Of a DNA stretch of 64,000 nt, positions 61,165 to 64,000 are shown piece after piece. The notes beneath the pieces were generated by a model. It ran no database searches, was not told where the DNA came from, and saw nothing but the letters and a program-made list of their open reading frames with translations. This stretch comes from Luscinia megarhynchos (taxonomy: Eukaryota; Chordata; Aves; Passeriformes; Turdidae). A program made the translations under genes and the position numbers. Location: assembly GCA_034336665.1 (NCBI GenBank), contig CM067592.1:39731735-39795734 (forward strand), given 5' to 3'. Position 1 is the first letter of the stretch. Each line of letters begins with the position of its first letter.

Positions 61165-61850
61165 ATCCTAGCGGCCTTGGTTGATGTGGTGTCAGGAGAT
61201 TCTGAGATGCCTGGAGGCACAGAACCAAACAACTTTGGAGAGACGTGTTGAGGAATAGTCTGGTGCAGATGGCTTGGTTTGCAGATTGAGATGCAGATCT
61301 GGCTCCGGGTGGGAGCTCAGACAAGAAGTGCGAACTGCTGACCATTTGCACAACAAAGAAGTCTGCTGCTGGCCAGCCTGGGGAAAGGGGACCTGTGAAG
61401 TGCCAACATTTTGGATAACAAAGGGCAGGGTGGCCGATGCTGCTAACCAGGTGAATGGGCACTGGGAGACACAGCAGGAGCTGGGGACTCAGGAGGAAGA
61501 GCGAGGCTGGAGCTCGCTTGGACTGTGAGGGTATAAAACCCCCGGAGGCAGCAGCTCGGGCTGTCTCTGTGTCACCGCGCTGAGAATAAACTGTTCTGTG
61601 CAACGAGGCGTCTGAGGCTCTGCCCTGGAGAGTCTCCTCAGGCTGTGAGAGTGGGTGAGCAGGCTCTTAAGCGAGGCTCCCCGTGTATCACCGGAGCCAC
61701 CTGCTGCGGAGGGGCTTTGGTCCCAGCAGCGACAGTCTCTGGTGGTGGGAGTGTGACTGCCAGAGTCTCCTGAGTGGCCAGACTGAGCACTCTCCTCAAT
61801 AGGCGTCTGGAAAGCCCCCGAGGCATCCGAGCTCCTATTTTGGAAAATTC
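61165..61850 (+). mobile_element. solo LTR of an endogenous retrovirus, well preserved
   Basis: A GC-rich block in AT-rich DNA with a promoter-like order: TATAAAACCCCCGGAGG (TATA box 61,532-61,538), a probable start about 25 bp on, then AATAAA at 61,585-61,590 and a GT-rich downstream element. A long leader/U5-like part follows, with repeated GAGAGTCTCCT and GAGGC(G/A)TC motifs to about 61,850. The TATA-to-AATAAA spacing (54 bp) fits a short-R LTR. No gag, pol or env was seen, so it looks solo. Exact ends and target duplication could not be fixed. Confidence 0.7.
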
Positions 61851-61859
61851 ACCTCTATG

Positions 61860-64000
61860 TATCACATTATACTAATACAGAACTTAACATACTCTTCTGA
61901 ATTTTTTAAGAATGCATAAATTCATCGGATGGGGTCCCTAATGGTCCCTAACATTCCTCTTGAATTACACTTTTACAACCAGTTCAGGCTATGCTGCTTG
62001 AGTCTTACTCAGGTACATCCTTGGCACTATGGAAAGAGTTGTGTTGCTATTGCATCTCTTCTGTACGTGCCCACCTCGCAGAAAGAAAAGAAGTGGGTTA
62101 TGGTTACTGCACTCTCAAAAACTTAGGCTGTAAGCTCAGCATGTTTCAGATGTCTTACCTATTTTATGTTGCTCCATCCTGCATGTGCACCCACTAGAAA
62201 CACTGATATCCCATGTCAGGTTTCTAAAAATAGATATCCACTTCACATGATAGTATGCTTTTTTGTTACAGAAAATTAAAAACATTACTATCTTGGCATT
62301 AGGACTTACGAAACTTCAATAGAAGTGTTCTGTTTTGTTATTTCGTAGAATTTTTAGGAAGAAAATCTGAACCATTTCAACCCACTATTACTTTTCAATA
62401 GGAAAACAAAGCTTGAAAACTACGGAGAAAAGAGCAGCCTGTAGGCTTCCAGGCAAGGCTCATGTAATGAGTAATGGTCTGATATTCACAGATAGTATTT
62501 ACTCTTTGGCTTATTGCCAGGTGGAGGTGAACAGGAATCTCCTGTGGTGTGTGAGACTCATGCCTACGGTTCCCCCTCCTGGTCATTGACTGAAGAAAAC
62601 TTTTCAGATATGAGAATCCTGGAGGCACCATCATATGCTACCATGTGAATTGTATGGCCTCACATTCCTTTCTCTGTACTTGCCATGCCCCCTGTATGAT
62701 GGAATTACTTCCTGGTGTGATTCTGTATATTTATGTGCCTCCAGTGTGTTTTCTGCATTACCTCACAAATTGAAAATGCTGCCTTTAAATAAAGGCTACA
62801 TGAAGGAAGTTTCTTGGGCAGCAGACATCTGGATGCAGTTTTTCTCCTCAGCTCTTATATATGGAAACTATCCCTCTGGGATAAAAAAAAAGAAATACGA
62901 TAGGCAAAGAATTAATAAATTCAGTTGAGAATTAAGTTTATATGGACTGCACTGCTCATTTTCCCAGCTGAAATAAACAAATGAGTGAATGAATAAATAA
63001 ATAAATAAATTGTGCATGGAATCAGTGTTTTTATTTCAAGAAAATTAATTATAATGCAGTGATAAATTTACAACATGCCTCTTGATCCAAAGCCTTGAGG
63101 TGGCATATATGAATCTGTCATGAATCTTCAAGAAGAAATAGCCAATACCCAGGAAGGAATAGGAATAAATCAACTGAAATTTGAACATATATATGATTTA
63201 TTCTGTGAATACCTAAATAACCTTATACAGAAAATTTTGCATTAGCAAACTCCTTTGAGAACTTTTTCTCAGTTCTATTGTGTTGGAGTTTGTTTCCTTT
63301 GATTTTTCCATCTGCTGTGTGTTGCATCTTTTGCTGAATGGGGTGAAATAATCCCTTGCTCTGCATATGAATTTACCACCGCAAAAAAAAAGCCACAAAA
63401 ATGCAGCAACACTTTCCCACAGTGTATTGAAGGTTATTTCTAATCCTAACAAACATTGTAATATGTGACTACGTAACTTAAGCAGGTGTTACGTCCCTTG
63501 GTTACCCAGTTCCAAGGCAATCTGGTGTTCTGAAAATTTAAACTTCTGTGTATCTTTCTGAAATATACAGATTTTCACCAGATTTTTATTCTGTGGTAGT
63601 AACTTGGAGGTAGCAGAATTGGCTCTGTATGTTTGGTATGGATCTTTCTTAAAGAATATACAAATATATTTTTATTTATATAAACCATTGATTCTGTAGC
63701 CTTCCTCTACCACTAAAAGTTTTGGAAATAGGTTTTAAGTGCTATTACATTGTGGACATTAAGTAGAATCAACTTTTCTGAAGACTAGTTGGTACTGAAA
63801 GAAATCCCACAAATAGTAATTCTATCATAACAACTGAAGTGTTCATGAATTTCCTTATCTCTCAAATAAATAGAGAAATTTTCATGCTCTGAAAATTTTG
63901 TCTTTTCTGGTGCTGGGATTGATAGCCACTGTGCATTTGAATTTGAGCTCCAGCTACACTGTTTTCTCGGTTTCCAGTGTTCAATTTTACAGTATATCCT
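61860..64000. other. AT-rich intergenic DNA
   Basis: No exon or transposon was recognised. It holds a short (AAAT)n run (62,992-63,010) and A-rich patches. Confidence 0.6.
62992..63010. repeat. (AAAT)n microsatellite
   Basis: AATAAATAAATAAATAAAT, nearly five units. Confidence 0.95.

Noticed and set aside
1..64000. CRISPR arrays, tRNA or rRNA genes, prokaryotic operons, plasmid or phage features
   Set aside because: None is visible; all regular repeats are microsatellites or local duplications, and gene structure is eukaryotic.

Overview
This is a vertebrate nuclear window, almost certainly avian. The evidence is many 5'-truncated CR1 LINE copies with the typical (ATTCTGTG)-type 3' ends, avian-type ERV LTRs, an AT-rich background, a spliced gene with consensus GT/AG junctions, and one CpG-island promoter. 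No operon, bacterial, CRISPR, tRNA or rRNA feature was seen. The recognised gene lies on the avian Z chromosome in the birds I recall, so a Z origin is plausible, but the sequence itself does not prove it.

Region 1 (1-15,730) holds the 5' end of an MFSD14B (HIATL1) orthologue on the minus strand. The CpG-island promoter and exon 1 (15,324-15,500), exon 2 (3,735-3,830) and exon 3 (624-686) join in phase 0. Together they encode the variable N-terminus, the first transmembrane helix and the conserved segment that follows it. The rest of this major-facilitator-superfamily protein lies beyond base 1. Introns 1 and 2 are about 11.5 and 3.0 kb; one clear CR1 copy sits in intron 1.

Region 2 (15,730-24,870) is the upstream flank. 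An antisense CR1 abuts the CpG island. Further out are exon-like segments on the minus strand (16.4-16.7, 19.9-20.1 and 20.5-20.8 kb). They have good splice sites and compatible phases but carry a stop and apparent frameshifts, and look like an unidentified decayed gene. A perfect CCATC microsatellite follows, then a CR1 copy split by a solo LTR.

Region 3 (24,870-64,000) is a gene-poor stretch. It has scattered CR1 pieces (29.9, 39.7, 43.1 and 48-49.9 kb), a decayed ERVL-type LTR (36.1-36.8 kb), a well-preserved LTR with TATA box and poly(A) signal (61.2-61.85 kb), small palindromes and simple repeats. I recognise no exon of a known gene there.

I found no clear new biological system. The points most worth a second look are the decayed minus-strand gene, the 32-bp hairpin at 25.2 kb, the uORF whose stop overlaps the MFSD14B start codon, and the nested transposon arrangements.
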